Source of the DNA: Vandiemenella viatica
Lineage: Eukaryota > Arthropoda > Insecta > Orthoptera > Morabidae
Assembly (NCBI GenBank): GCA_031002005.1
Contig: JARYHS010013630.1
Span: forward strand, 31,831,504 to 31,895,503
Direction: 5' to 3'
Length of the DNA stretch: 64,000 bases
Position 1 is the stretch's first letter. Every line of letters starts with the position of its first letter. The translations under genes and the position numbers were made by a program. Positions 10,465-20,960 of this stretch are shown here, piece by piece. The notes beneath the pieces were generated by a model. It made no database searches, was not told where the DNA came from, and saw only the letters and a program-made list of their open reading frames with translations.

Positions 10465-11042
10465 GGAGGTATATATATAGATAGATATGTTCACTTTGAT
10501 CCCATGTGAGAATAATCTCAGGGATGTGTGAACAGTACATACACTTATTAGTAATGTCAATATTACCAAATAATTGAAAATATTATTATATATTGACAAC
10601 AAGTTAGCTACAACCCATTAGTATAACAAATATTTCCTGTAATCTACAAATACAATCCCGAGATAACCAGTTATTTTAATATCAACCAGTTACCATGATA
10701 AGTTTCACTGTAATTTGCGACTACATAATATATCGTGTTAGTTGCTATTTATGTGGAACAGTACACACACCAATTAACAATATCAATTATATTACCAACA
10801 ACTCATAAGCTGTCAATTACTTAAAAACCTGTTAGTATGATAATTTTTCACAGCAGTTTTTGATTGCATGCTATCCCATGTTAGTTACTTTATATGAGTG
10901 AAATTTTGTAAACAGTGTAATTACTTAATTTGTCAAAAGTTTCAACAGAAACAAAAACCGTATATCATTTTAGTAATTGTGGACAACTTTGTCACCTTTC
11001 CCTTCCATACACCACATATACTATTTTATCAGTCATTCCTAG

Positions 11043-11849
11043 TTACCAAATTCCAAGAAAAAATTCTTTCACAGAGTAAAATGTGTTCTGTAGCAGAAAC
11101 TCTTTCAGTTTGGACTTAAAGTAGTTGGGTTTTTGTAGATAACATTTAATTTCTGTTGGTAAGACATTGAATAAGGAAGCTCCAGTAAATGTTAACCCTT
11201 TCTGTACAATTGACAGTGATTTGTAATCCTTGTGAATATTATATTTATTCCTAGTATTATGGCTATGTATGTCAGCATTAAGGTTGAAGTGCTCAGGATT
11301 TTCCACTACAAATAATAGTACGGCGTATACATACTGTGCTGGCATTGTTAGTATACCCAGGTTTTTAAATAGATTTCTGCACGACGTCTGTGGGCTTGCT
11401 CCACAAATAGTTCCTATACCACGCTTTTGCAATTTAAATACCCTCTGTGCTTGTGACGAGTTTCCCCAGAATGAGATCCTATATTTGAGCAGGGAATGAA
11501 AATATGCAAAATATACTAACTTTCTGGTTTCCATATTAGCTAATCTAGATATTATCCTCAGTGAAAATGTTGCAGAATTCAGTTTTTTAAGAAGTTGTTG
11601 AATATATTGTTTCCAGTTCAATTTGTTATCTATATATACACCCAGGAATTTTGTGAAACTGCTTTCATTGATTGCTTTTCCTTCTGATATCACATTATAG
11701 CTGTCCTTTGTTTTATTTTTTTTTAACAAACTGAAGTATGTCTTTTCTACATTAAGTACTAGTTTGTTGGCATTAAACCACCTGTTAATTTTCTTTACAG
11801 CATCATTTGCTGTGTTTTCGAGGTTTTGTGCTGATGGGTCTTTCAACAA
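11043..11849 (-). pseudogene. LINE B reverse transcriptase (thumb and C-terminus)
   Basis: A 268-codon frame resumes family B just after the family C insertion. The catalytic LFADDT box straddles its start (about 11849-11880, partly upstream of the first Met). Further blocks are NRWFNANKLVLNVEKT, FLGVYIDNKLNWKQ, and the C-terminal FWGNSSQ..RVFKLQKR and NTRNKYNIHK blocks, also seen in family D. Its length to the stop is normal for this group. Confidence 0.87.
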
Positions 11850-11873
11850 TATGCTAGTATCATCTGCAAAGAG

Positions 11874-12042
11874 AATTTAATTTAATTTAATTGCAATGGA
11901 GCACAGGCTCCGGTGGCAATTTCCCTACACACCCATCTTCCCCCTATCATGCACCTACCTACATTATTCATCATTTCTCTTGGTAACTCATTCCAATCCC
12001 TGACACCATTACCTAAAAAATAGAATCTTCCCACACCATTTA
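11874..12042 (-). mobile_element. LINE family C 3' fragment nested in LINE B
   Basis: Only the last 170 bases of a family C element are present: VGRF.FLGNGVRDWNELP.EMMNN, the 3' UTR ending in GGAGCCTGTGCTCCATTGCAA, and an AATTAAATTAAATTAAA tail. The tail lies at 11874-11895 against the family B LFADDT codons. This is the third level of nesting. Confidence 0.9.
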
Positions 12043-12733
12043 TATAGATTAAGAACAGCAGAGGGCCAAGAATTGAACCCTGAGGCACACCACATTTAAC
12101 TATACCCCATTCTGAGTTTATAACATCTCCTGTATTAGCATCTTTCATTGATACACATTGCTTTCTATTTTCCAGGTATGATTTAAACCAAAGTCCTGGC
12201 TTACCACTAACTCCATAGTGATCTAATTTACCTAGTAGAATCACATGATCAAAACAGTCAAAAGCCTTAGCAAGATCACAGAATATACCAAGGGAATTTA
12301 ATTTTTTATGCATAGATTCCAGTATGTTGTTTACAAAAGCAAAAATTGCTGAATCTGTTGAAACGCCTTGTCTAAAACCAAACTGTACTTTACTGAGTAG
12401 GTCATTCTTTTGTAGATGTGCATACACCCTTCTGTACATTGCTTTTTCAAAGATTTTTAAAAATGCTGATAGAAGTGATATTGGTCTGTAATTCTCAATC
12501 TTTGAGGTATCACCCTTTTTATAAAGCAGTTTGATTGTTGACTTCTTGAGTGAGTCAGGGAAGATACCTTCTTCAAAAGAACTATTACAAATATGACTAA
12601 TAACTCTACTAATGCTGGTGTTACATTGTTTCACTACATAGGTTGAAACCTCATCATAACCAAATGACTTTTTATTTTTGAGGGATTTAATAATTTTTTC
12701 AATTTCATTTTGACTGGTGGGAAATAGAGACAT
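11882..12733 (-). pseudogene. LINE B reverse transcriptase (fingers and palm)
   Basis: This 283-codon frame shows the RT order: YDEVS, NYRPISLLSAFLKIFEK, QFGFRQG, DLAKAFDCFDH and GVPQGSILGPLLFLIYIN. After the last block the frame runs into an unrelated GVGRFYFLGNGVRDWNELP segment that belongs to family C, so its C-terminus is a chimera created by insertion. Upstream sequence to about 12940 continues the same protein beyond a stop near 12745. Confidence 0.87.
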
Positions 12734-13177
12734 CAGTGCTGTTTATGGTGACAAGGATTTAAGTATTATTATAGCATCCATATTCCCAATATATTTTCCT
12801 TTTATTTTTTCAGCAACTGTTAAAAAGTAGTTATTGAAAGCACTTCCCACACAAGAGGGGTCATTTACCAGTTTATCATTAATGCTTATAGATATAGGTT
12901 TATGTTCAAACGATGATACAGTTGTTTCTCTTAAAAACTCTCAGGATGAAGCAGGAAGAGAGCAATACAGGCAATTTAGAAATCAAATAAACAGGAAATA
13001 AATTTAAAAAAAAAAATCAAAAGAAAGATGGCTTCAAGAAAAGCGTGAAGAAGTAGAAAATGAAATGGTCATAGGTAAAGTAAATGTTGCATACATGAAG
13101 ATCAAACAGAATTTTTGAGAAAGAAACAAAAAAAGGTATAAACATTAAAGTTGCCGATGGTAAACCTATTTTTAAGC

Positions 13178-14772
13178 TCAGAAGATAGAGCTAACCAATG
13201 GAAGGAATACATTGAAAAACTTTATGATGGGGATGACTTGAACAATGGAAAAGGAAAGCGATGTCAACATTGATGATTTAGGAGATCCTGTTTTGAGGGC
13301 AGAATTTAATAGAGCTCTGAAAGACTTGAAAGCAAATAAGATAGTGGGAATTGATGAGATCCCTGCAGAATTCCTTAAATCCCTAAGAAAAGAAGAAATT
13401 GAAAGATTATTCAAGCTGATATCAAAATGTTATGAAATTCCAACTGATTTTTTTTTTAAAAAATAATCATCTTCACACTTCTGAAGAAAGCACAAGCCGA
13501 CAAATGTGATTATTATATCACCATTAGTCTAACATCACATGCTCCAAAATTACTGACCAGAATAATATACGAAGAATGGAAAGGGTAGTAGAAGAGAGAG
13601 TAATTGAAGATCAGTTTGGGTTTAGGAAAAATGATGGTACAAGGGAAGTAAATTAATACTTGAAGGGCGGATCAAGAAAAACAAAGATACTTTTACGGGA
13701 TTTGTTGATTTAGAAAAAAACTTTTGATAATGTTAGGTGGGACAAGATGTTCAAAATTTTAAAGAACTCAGATCTAAAGTATCGAGATAGAAGGGTACTT
13801 TATGAACTATATAAGAATCAAGTGGCTATTAAAAGTAGAGTATCATGAGAGATATTTATCAGTTAAAAAACGTGTGAGAAAATGTAGTAGTCTATCCCCG
13901 TTAATATTCAACTTGCATGTAGAAGATGCAATAAAATAAGGAAAAGAAAATTTTCCATGTAGCATAAGTGTTCAGGGGGGGGGGGGAAATCATTATGCTA
14001 TGATTTGCTGATGATATTATCTTGTCAGCAGGACAGGCTGAAGATTTTGAGAAGTTACTGAATGGCATGAACAAAACACTGAAGGAAGATTTTGGACTAA
14101 ATATAAATCAAAGCAAGACAAAAGTGATGAAATGTAGCAGAAATGATACCAATAGTAGTAGATTAAATATAAAAATGGGATCAAATGCAATAGAAGAAGT
14201 AAGTGAATTCATTTATTTGGGAAGCAAAATTACAAGCGATGACTGAAGCAGGAATGATGTTAATAGCAGAATAGCACTAACATAAAGAACCTACATGAAA
14301 AAGAGAAATCTTTTAGTTTCAGAAATTGATCTAGGAATTAGAAAGAACTTTTTAAAACTCTATGTGTGGAGCACAGCACTTTATGGTAGCAAAATATGGA
14401 CTTTAGGAATACAGGAAAGAAAGAAAAATTGAAGCATTTGACATGTGGTGCTACAGAAGAATGCTGAAAATTCAGTGGACAGACAAAGTAAGAAATGAAC
14501 GATTTTTGGAAATGATGGGTGAGTAAAGAGGTTTGTGGAAGATGCTTACAGAAAGAAGAGAGAGGCTGGTAGATCATATTTTGAGACATGTTGGATTGGT
14601 TAATCTGCTGGTGGATGAAACTGTCAACGGTATGAGGTGTAGAGGAAGACAGAGATTGGAATATATGAAACAGATAATTGAGGACATGGGTTGTAAGGGA
14701 GATGTAGAAATGAAGAGGTTAGCACAAGATAGGGAGGAATGGAGGATTGCATCAAACCACTCAAAAGACTGA
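13178..14772 (+). pseudogene. RTE reverse transcriptase remnant
   Basis: Broken frames carry ANKIVGIDEIPAEFLK (13245-13466), a catalytic ADDIILSAGQ box (about 14000-14030), GLNINQSKTKVM and YLGSKITSDD (14022-14246), and finally the C-terminal MLTERRERLVDHILRHVGL and RGRQRLEYMKQI block (14533-14772). This order is diagnostic of RTE. A run of 11 G near 13977 lies just before the ADD box and probably breaks the frame. Confidence 0.85.
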
Positions 14773-14802
14773 TGACAGCAAAAAAAAAAAAAAAAAAAAA
14801 AA

Positions 14803-15026
14803 ATTAGATAGTCATAGGCTGTTGTGACCAACACTTTACTAATACTGCTATGACACATTTCAGTAACATGGAACTATTTGTTACTGAACAAAATGATACA
14901 AGCAGCAGTTATGTTATTCTACCTTAAACTGTAGGTCCCCTATACCTGGTAGGATTATGACCACATGAAATTATTATTATTATAGCATTACAAAGTTCTA
15001 TGACCTAACAGAGAATGAATGATCAC
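14803..15026 (+). repeat. Flanking sequence with a SINE S2 tail fragment
   Basis: The segment around 14900-14960 (TAAACTGTAGGTCCCCTATACC) matches the distal part of the SINE at 27190-27420. No A or B box is present, so only the tail survives. The remainder is AT-rich and unassigned. Confidence 0.45.
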
Positions 15027-15034
15027 ATGGTAGT

Positions 15035-15342
15035 CAGGGGCGTAGCTACTATGGGGCTAGGCGGTGCAGTGCACCGGGGCCCTCACGCTCAGGGGGCCCC
15101 AAGCACACCTCTAGGGTCCCCTAAGCGCACCTCTAACACAGGAGCCCCTCACTAGGGGCCCTCGCTGCTCAGGGGGCCCCAACCACTGCTCAGGGGCCCC
15201 TAAAGAACAATTCAAGGGCCCCCACCTCAGTTCGGGGGGCCCCTACCAGCACACAAAGCAAAAAAAAAGGTCGCCCGTCTGGCCTGAGGGCCCAAAATAA
15301 ATTTTTTGCACCGGGGCCCTTGTTGACCTAGCTACGCCACTG
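15035..15342. mobile_element. hAT MITE, GC-rich (family M1), with perfect 8-bp TSD
   Basis: The element starts CAGGGGCGTAGCTAC and ends GTAGCTACGCCACTG (the right end read on this strand begins at about 15329), giving inverted termini of about 15 bases with 5'-CAG ends. It is flanked by ATGGTAGT at 15027-15034 and 15343-15350, a perfect 8-bp duplication as made by hAT transposases. The interior is unusually rich in GGGGCCC words and has no coding capacity. A second copy lies at 55234-55429. Confidence 0.93.
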
Positions 15343-15350
15343 ATGGTAGT

Positions 15351-15990
15351 GCACATAAACAGAGGAATAGTGAATGATTTTGACCTACAATATATTACTG
15401 ATACATTTATAAATGGAGCTGTAGTTTGACAAAATAAGTTTGAATAAAAAAAAAAATTGATATCATTATAAAAATTATGAATGGTTCTTAAATTTTTTTA
15501 TTAATGTTAATTTGTGGATCATTAAATTTGTAGTAAAAATATGTACATTAAGTAGGTATTAATACATATCTCCAGCTAATAAAACTAATGTTACACACTG
15601 TTAATATAATTTCATTTTTATTATGATAAATATCCATTCTGTATTGTTCTATTTAGCATTTTTACCAGACTTTTTTTTCCTTCTCTTCTGTACATTAATT
15701 ACTAACTGATGTAACAAATGTAACAAAAAATCCTGATTTCTGTTATCTATCTATCTATTATTATTATAAACTTGAAAATCTATAAATCACTTTAAAAAGG
15801 ACAAACTCATTTTAATGAAGTTTAGTATATTTTTTGGCCTGGAACAGAATTAAATAAATGCAGAGTCTTTCTTTCTTACCTTGTCTGTTCGCTTATAACT
15901 TGAAATCTACTTGACAGATTTGTGCTATTATTGTAAGACTAGCTAGACTATCTGGTGCCTGTGACTTGGTTCATGTCTGTTAAGAATTTT
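15351..15990. other. AT-rich sequence, no gene seen
   Basis: Contains poly-A and a short TATC microsatellite (about 15745-15760). The 15870-15960 segment resembles the start of the dispersed sequence hosting the tandem repeats further right. No coding frame. Confidence 0.5.
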
Positions 15991-16039
15991 GAAGGTTTAA
16001 TTTAATTTGCACAGAACCCTAAGTATGCTCATACTTCCG

Positions 16040-17060
16040 GAACAAAAAGTAGCATATGTTACTCCCTGTACAATCAGCAATCCACCAGCATCATATAAAA
16101 ACTGAGGGTATGTATATGAAATATTAACAAAAATTAGGGGGTTGGGGGTAAAGGGGGAGAGCAGTTGGTTCTTTAAAACCAAATGTAAACAGCATTTTTC
16201 TCCTTGTTTTGAAGTGTACAAATCCAAAGTTCCATCAAAATCAGATAAAAACTGTGGGTTAATAGGGGAGGGTTAAAGGGGGAGGGAGTGGTATTGGGAT
16301 TTGTCAAACTGAAAGTAAACAGTATTTTTCTGTTTGTTTTAAAGTATACGTGTGCAAACTTGCTTCAGAATCGAATAGGAACTCTAGCTTTGTATAAAGA
16401 ACATTGACAATAATGAAAGGGTGAAAAAGGGGAGATGGATTGGGTTTTTGTAAAACTAATATCTTCAGCATTTTTTTCTTTTTTTTAAAAAAGTACACGT
16501 GCAAAGTTTCATCGAAATTGGATAAAAAGTGTGGGGGTGTATAAAATTAAGGGGGTGGGAAGGCGGAGGGGGGCTATGTTTTTGGAAACCATATGTAAAC
16601 AGAAATTTTCTTTTTGTTTTGAAGTATATGTGTACAAACTTCCATCAAAATCAGATAAAATCTGTGTTTTTTTTTTTTTTTTTTAAATTATGGGGTGTAA
16701 GAGAAAAAATGGGGTAAATTTTTGGTGGAAAATGGGAGAGGGACTGGGTTTTTGTAAAATAAATGTCTATAGTATTTTCCTATTTTTTTTAAAAAAAGTA
16801 TATTTGTGCAAAGTTCCATCGAAATTGGATAAAAAGTGTGGGTTTGTGTAAAAATTAAGGGGTGGGAAGGGGAAATGGGGATGCATTTTTGGAAACCATA
16901 TGTAGGCAGTATTTTTCTGTTTGTTTTAAAATATATGTGTACTAGTTTCAATCAAAATCGGATAAAATCTGTTGGTTTGTTTTAATTATGGGGTGTTATG
17001 GGGAAGAGGGAGTGGTTTTTTGGACATTTTATTTCTCGGATGCACATTCGACAACTTACC
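16040..17060 (+). repeat. Six-unit tandem repeat of about 145 bp with dimeric order
   Basis: An ANTGTAAACAG..TTTTTCTNTTTGTTTTGAAGTATA block followed by TTCCATC.AAAT..GATAAAA..TGTGGG recurs with its AG at about 16191, 16321, 16468, 16611, 16781 and 16918. Spacings are 130-170 bases. The last four alternate between a GGAAACCATATGTA type and a GTAAAA.TAATGT type, so the true period is a dimer of about 300 bases. G-runs follow each unit. No protein is encoded. Confidence 0.8.
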
Positions 17061-17680
17061 AAACTCCAAAGTTCATTGTAATCGGACTAACGGTTTAGGA
17101 GCGTATAGAGGACATACAAACATACATTGATTTTTATACAGGGTGAGTTTTTTATCTTGAGACAACTAAATATCTCGAAAACTACAAATCCGATCAAAAA
17201 AAGTGGGTAATAAAAATTGTTCGTCTCGACGGGGGACATCCGATGATACCAAATTTGACTCCCCACCCCCACCCCCTAGGGGTGGGGGAAGGGGGAGAAA
17301 AAAAACTTAAATAGGAACCCCCATTTTTTATTGCAGATTCTGATTCCCCGGAAAAAACTACCCCTATTTCACCCCCAATTCGAGTCATTTTGGTCGATAG
17401 ATGGCGCTGCAATCGACAAAAATCAAAATAAGCAAAAATTCATTTAAAAATGAGGATATCTCGTGAAATACACATCAGATCAGCAAAATACAAGTTAATG
17501 TGATTGATATTTTTCAAAAACTATTCAATAACACCACCCACCTCCAAACTTGAGGGATGGGAATGGACATTATTTCAAAATGCACTGATGCAAATTCTTT
17601 AGCAGATAGCGAAAGTCAAACATTACTTTTTGCGTTACCCAGGAACAACGACGTGGACGTAGTAATTTTCTGTTCCCTTT

Positions 17681-18004
17681 GGGGTGCTAGATTTAGGTGA
17701 GTCCCCTCGCCTCTCACCATCGGGGTGCTTGTTTTTGGTGAGTCCCCTCGCCTCTCACCATCGGGGTGCTTGTTTTTGGTGAGTCCCCTCGCCTCTCACC
17801 ATCGGGGTGCTTGTTTTTGGTGAGTCCCCTCGCCTCTCACCATCGGGGTGCTTGTTTTTGGTGAGTCCCCTCGCCTCTCACCATCGGGGTGCTTGTTTTT
17901 GGTGAGTCCCCTCGCCTCTCACCATCGGGGTGCTTGTTTTTGGTGAGTCCCCTCGCCTCTCACCATCGGGGTGCTTGTTTTTGGTGAGTCCCCTCGCCTC
18001 TCAC
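17681..18004 (+). repeat. 41-bp minisatellite, 8 units, inside the snapback element
   Basis: Units begin GGGGTGCTTGTTTTTGG and continue GAGTCCCCTCGCCTCTCACC. The first unit is a variant (GGGGTGCTAGATTTAGG) and the last is cut to 37 bases at CTCTCACGTG. The copy at 37.5 kb has 7 units. Units are otherwise identical, which points to recent unequal exchange or slippage. Confidence 0.96.
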
Positions 18005-18026
18005 GTGTTTGTTTCTAACAACAATT

Positions 18027-18278
18027 CTAAAGCAAGTGCTCGAAAATATCACCACCGACATCGATGCATTTATTTACCCGCTCTTGGAATGATTCGACGC
18101 AACTAAGAAGCATATCCGGCGTGATTTTTTGACAAGCGTTGGTAATTCGTTCAATCATGTTTTCAGGCGTTGTTGGCACTTCACTGTAAACTTCATTCTT
18201 CAAGTATCCCCATAAAAAAAAATCAGGCGAAGTGAGATCTGGTGATATTTTGAAATAATGTCCATTCCCATCCCTCAA
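18027..18278 (-). pseudogene. Mariner/IS630-class transposase C-terminal remnant
   Basis: An 83-codon frame contains SPDLTSPDFFLWGYLKNEVY, the block that carries the third catalytic Asp of mariner-type (DDxD) transposases. A helix-rich tail follows, ending CIDVGGDIFEHLL and a stop. The first ten residues (18278 to about 18247) lie in the palindrome arm, so the natural N-terminal 60-70 percent, with two catalytic Asp residues, is absent. The same remnant is at 37855-38106. It cannot be an active transposase; movement needs one supplied from elsewhere. Confidence 0.85.
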
Positions 18279-19084
18279 GTTTGGAGGTGGGTGGTGTTAT
18301 TGAATAGTTTTTGAAAAATATCAATCACATTAACTTGTATTTTGCTGATCTGATGTGTATTTCACGAGATATCCTCATTTTTAAATGAATTTTTGCTTAT
18401 TTTGATTTTTGTCGATTGCAGCGCCATCTATCGACCAAAATGACTCGAATTGGGGGTGAAATAGGGGTAGTTTTTTCCGGGGAATCAGAATCTGCAATAA
18501 AAAATGGGGGTTCCTATTTAAGTTTTTTTTCTCCCCCTTCCCCCACCCCTAGGGGGTGGGGGTGGGGAGTCAAATTTGGTATCATCGGATGTCCCCCGTC
18601 GAGACGAACAATTTTTATTACCCACTTTTTTTGATCGGATTTGTAGTTTTCGAGATATTTAGTTGTCTCAAGATAAAAAACTCACCCTGTATATAAGATT
18701 AAATTGTCATTTTCAGTATTTTCCTCTCAATTTTACGATTTTTTTTCTCACTGTTTAAACATTCCCTGAACTTCAATATTTCATGATCAAAATTAGCCAA
18801 ATCGGTCCAGTCATTCCCAAGTTTTAGCGAGACAAATGTACAGCAATTCATTTTTATATCTTTATATATATAAAAATCTCGCGTCACGATGTTTGTCTGA
18901 GATGAACTCCGAAACTACTTAACTGATTTCGATGAAATCTGGCTTACTGTATGTAATTTGGTCCAACTTAAAAGATAGGATATTTTTTATCTCGATTATT
19001 GACCTTAATATTTATTATTGCGAATTAAATGTTCGTTCAATGTTTGCCATAGGACAATGGTTTGTAATTATTTTTAAGCATCGT

Positions 19085-19200
19085 AAGTTTGGGCGTGCTG
19101 GTGGCTAAGTGGTTAAGGCGTCTAACAGATGGCGATGTATTAATTTATCGACACAACACTTGGTTATCTATGTTGGGTAACTATCCAGTAGATGGGGTTG
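19085..19200 (+). repeat. tRNA-like A-box segment
   Basis: GTGGCTAAGTGGTTAAGGCG resembles a tRNA D-arm/A box. A clear B box does not follow at normal spacing (only GTTTCGATTT near 19203), so this is neither a tRNA gene nor a good SINE. It may be the head of a SINE S2 copy. Confidence 0.35.
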
Positions 19201-19384
19201 TGTTTCGATTTATTTATGTTACAGTATACTCCAATTCATATGTGTTTATGTATGACATAACCCATTTTCTTGAATTTTTCGTGTAGGATAATTTTTAAAT
19301 AGTGGTGTGTATTTTGTTGTGACAAAGTAATTACACACATGAATATAACATTGAAGAAAACGTTACGATAAATTCAAAAACGTG

Positions 19385-19895
19385 TAAGTATTTGTTGCTT
19401 GCTTCTCATTTTTCTTCTTCTTTTCGTTATGGCCAGCTAGGGACATCGTCTCAATTTCAATTCTTCTCCTGTTATTTTTTTCTTTCTTCTTCTCCAATAC
19501 TCCTTCATTATTGCACTGTGTTTTCTCTTTCTCTCTTCAGACCATTTGACACCCGTTTTCTTCTCCTCTCTACCTTAGAATCCTGCCATATTTGAAATCT
19601 GCTTTCGAAAATATTTTCTTTCCATACTGTTCACTAATATTATTTCGTTACAAATCTTTCTTAACCTCTTGAATCCCAAAAAATGTTTTAATACCTTTTT
19701 TGTTAGCCTGGTGTCATCCATGCGATAGATGTGTCGAAAAAAATCATTCTCCTTTTTTCTGAATGATTCTGTTATTTTTTGAATGTTATTATATTTTTCC
19801 TCATTAGTTATTATCTTCCATTGTACTGTATTTTTCAATGGACCCAAAATTTTCCTTATAATTCTCCATTCCAATACTCCAAGCTTATCCAATTT
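19385..19895 (-). pseudogene. LINE C-terminal fragment nested in the Helitron
   Basis: The 105-codon frame 19892-19575 reads LGVLEWRIIRKILGP, NEEKYNNIQKITE and FFRHIYRMDDTRLTKKVLK, matching the C-terminal region of RTE/Jockey-type LINE proteins (RKILGP.. then L.W.GH..RM). Downstream in another frame comes a basic SEERKRKHSAIMKEYW motif. It is 5'-truncated and inactive. Confidence 0.7.
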
Positions 19896-19901
19896 CTAAT
19901 T

Positions 19902-20093
19902 TAATAGCGAGTGGTGTGGTGGCTCAGTGGTTAAAGCGACTGACTGGAGATCGAAAGGTCCCCAATTCGAATCCCTGTCTAGGCGGGGATTTTCGTAGGC
20001 ATTTAACCAGATTTTCACCTCTGGCACAGCTTGCTGTGTAATGTGAAGTAAGCCAGTGATTCCTCGCTCTACTTTTGCCGACGAGATTAACGC
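19902..20093 (+). repeat. tRNA-derived SINE, family S2
   Basis: The head has an A box (GTGGCTCAGTGGTTAAAGCG) and 45 bases later a B box (ATTCGAATCC), a tRNA-type RNA polymerase III promoter. The body, with TTAACCAGATTTTCACCTCTGG and CTTGCTGTGTAATGTGA, recurs at 27190-27420. It lies inside the Helitron next to the LINE fragment. Confidence 0.85.
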
Positions 20094-20149
20094 ATGTTTA
20101 AAACAATCGTTTTTATAGCGGAATGTCGAAACACTTCGAATGACCATGA

Positions 20150-20960
20150 ACATGAGAGTAGGCTACAATTGCAAAATGATCCATCAGCACAAGTATTTTG
20201 TAAGCAATTGCTGGATATTGGAAACGTTGAGATAGAACTGAATCGAAATACACAATACATCAAATTGCCAGACTAATTCTGCACTGTTGTTCACTCAAAA
20301 AATGAACTAATTGAGAGACATTTCCGGATATATCAAACAATTACTCAGATCATAATTGGCTCAGTAATCGTGCTATTTTGGCAGCAAAAAATGTTGATGT
20401 CAACGGAATTAACTTGCAGATAGAACAGTTGTTGCCAGGTGATCTGTTGTCTTTTAAATCAATAAACACTATTGTAGATGAAAATGAAACCGTAAATTTT
20501 CCAACTGAGTTTTGAAATTCTATGGATATACCAGTAATGCCATCACACAATCTTCGGTTAAAGATTGGTTCACCGATTATTCAACTTCGGAATTTGAATC
20601 TTCCTAGATTATGCAGCGGTACACGTTTGGTCATCAAAAGGATCACCGGAAATGTTCTTGAATCAACTATTTTGACTGGAAAGGTTAAAGGAGAAATCGT
20701 CCTGTTGCCACGTATTCCAATGATACCGTCAGAATCTCCAATACCATTTAGAAGGCTTCATTTTCCGATTTGTTCGGCTTTCGCTATGACCATAAATAAG
20801 TCTCAAGGCCAAACAATGTCCGTTTGCGGCTTGGACTTGGAAAATACGTATTTCTCCCACGGGCAGCTATAGCCTATATGTCGCCTGCTCACGTGTGGCG
20901 AAACCATCAAATCTATTTGTATTAACAAAATACAGGCTAACCAAAAATATTGTACACCAA
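20150..20960 (+). pseudogene. Helitron Pif1-type helicase C-terminal remnant
   Basis: Broken frames show AKNVDVN, LPGDLLSFKSI.T, then MPSHNLRLKIGSPI, LRNLN.PRLC.GTRL, ILTGK.KGE, PRIPMIPSE and finally FAMTINKSQGQT, the last helicase motif, followed by GLDLE and FSHGQL. These are typical of the helicase half of Helitron Rep-helicase (superfamily 1, Pif1-like). The main open segment is 20522-20872; stops at 20275, 20512 and 20870 inactivate it. Confidence 0.85.

Larger units (their letters stand above)
10465..12945 (-). mobile_element. CR1-like LINE, family B, nested in the RTE element
   Basis: On the - strand the RT region begins near 12940 and runs to 11043, followed by a 3' UTR that ends at 10465 in a TATC/TATA-rich tail. 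The 3' UTR shares a CACATCCC..GAG then GGGATC layout with family D, so B and D are relatives. It is 5'-truncated before the endonuclease. A family C fragment is inserted at about 11874-12040. Confidence 0.88.
9556..14801 (+). mobile_element. RTE-clade LINE, interrupted by a nested LINE
   Basis: Two blocks, 9556-10464 and about 12945-14801, form one RTE element. The first encodes the apurinic-type endonuclease (GERNERGSRLLEF, YTWKHP, QLDYIMVR) and the second the RT and tail, ending in about 23 A at 14780-14802. Between them lies LINE B in reverse orientation. The left block stops in EEILELID and the right resumes in SQDEAGREQYRQF, positions that adjoin in RTE proteins. Numerous stops and shifts show it is inactive. 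Confidence 0.85.
17139..18689 (-). mobile_element. Palindromic (snapback) mariner-type transposon, copy 1
   Basis: The left arm 17139-17581 and right arm 18247-18689 are inverted copies, each 443 bases, starting CAGGGTGAGTTTT. As far as can be compared they are identical, and the same 72-residue shadow frame appears in both. TA flanks both ends (17137-17138 and 18690-18691), as in Tc1/mariner insertion. The 665-base centre holds a 41-bp minisatellite and the C-terminal end of an IS630/mariner-class transposase. A second copy is at 37008-38517. Confidence 0.93.

Noticed and set aside
17194..17412. A 72-codon frame (MQRHLSTKMTRIGG...) that occurs four times (17194, 18416, 37063, 38244)
   Set aside because: It lies in the arms of the mirror element and is repeated only because the arms are. 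It has low-complexity G/P-rich content and no domain.
17681..18004. CRISPR-like array of regular repeats
   Set aside because: The units are directly contiguous 41-bp tandem repeats with no unique spacers, in a eukaryotic transposon.
19902..20000. Functional tRNA gene
   Set aside because: A and B boxes are present, but no complete cloverleaf or acceptor stem forms, and the body is shared with another SINE copy.
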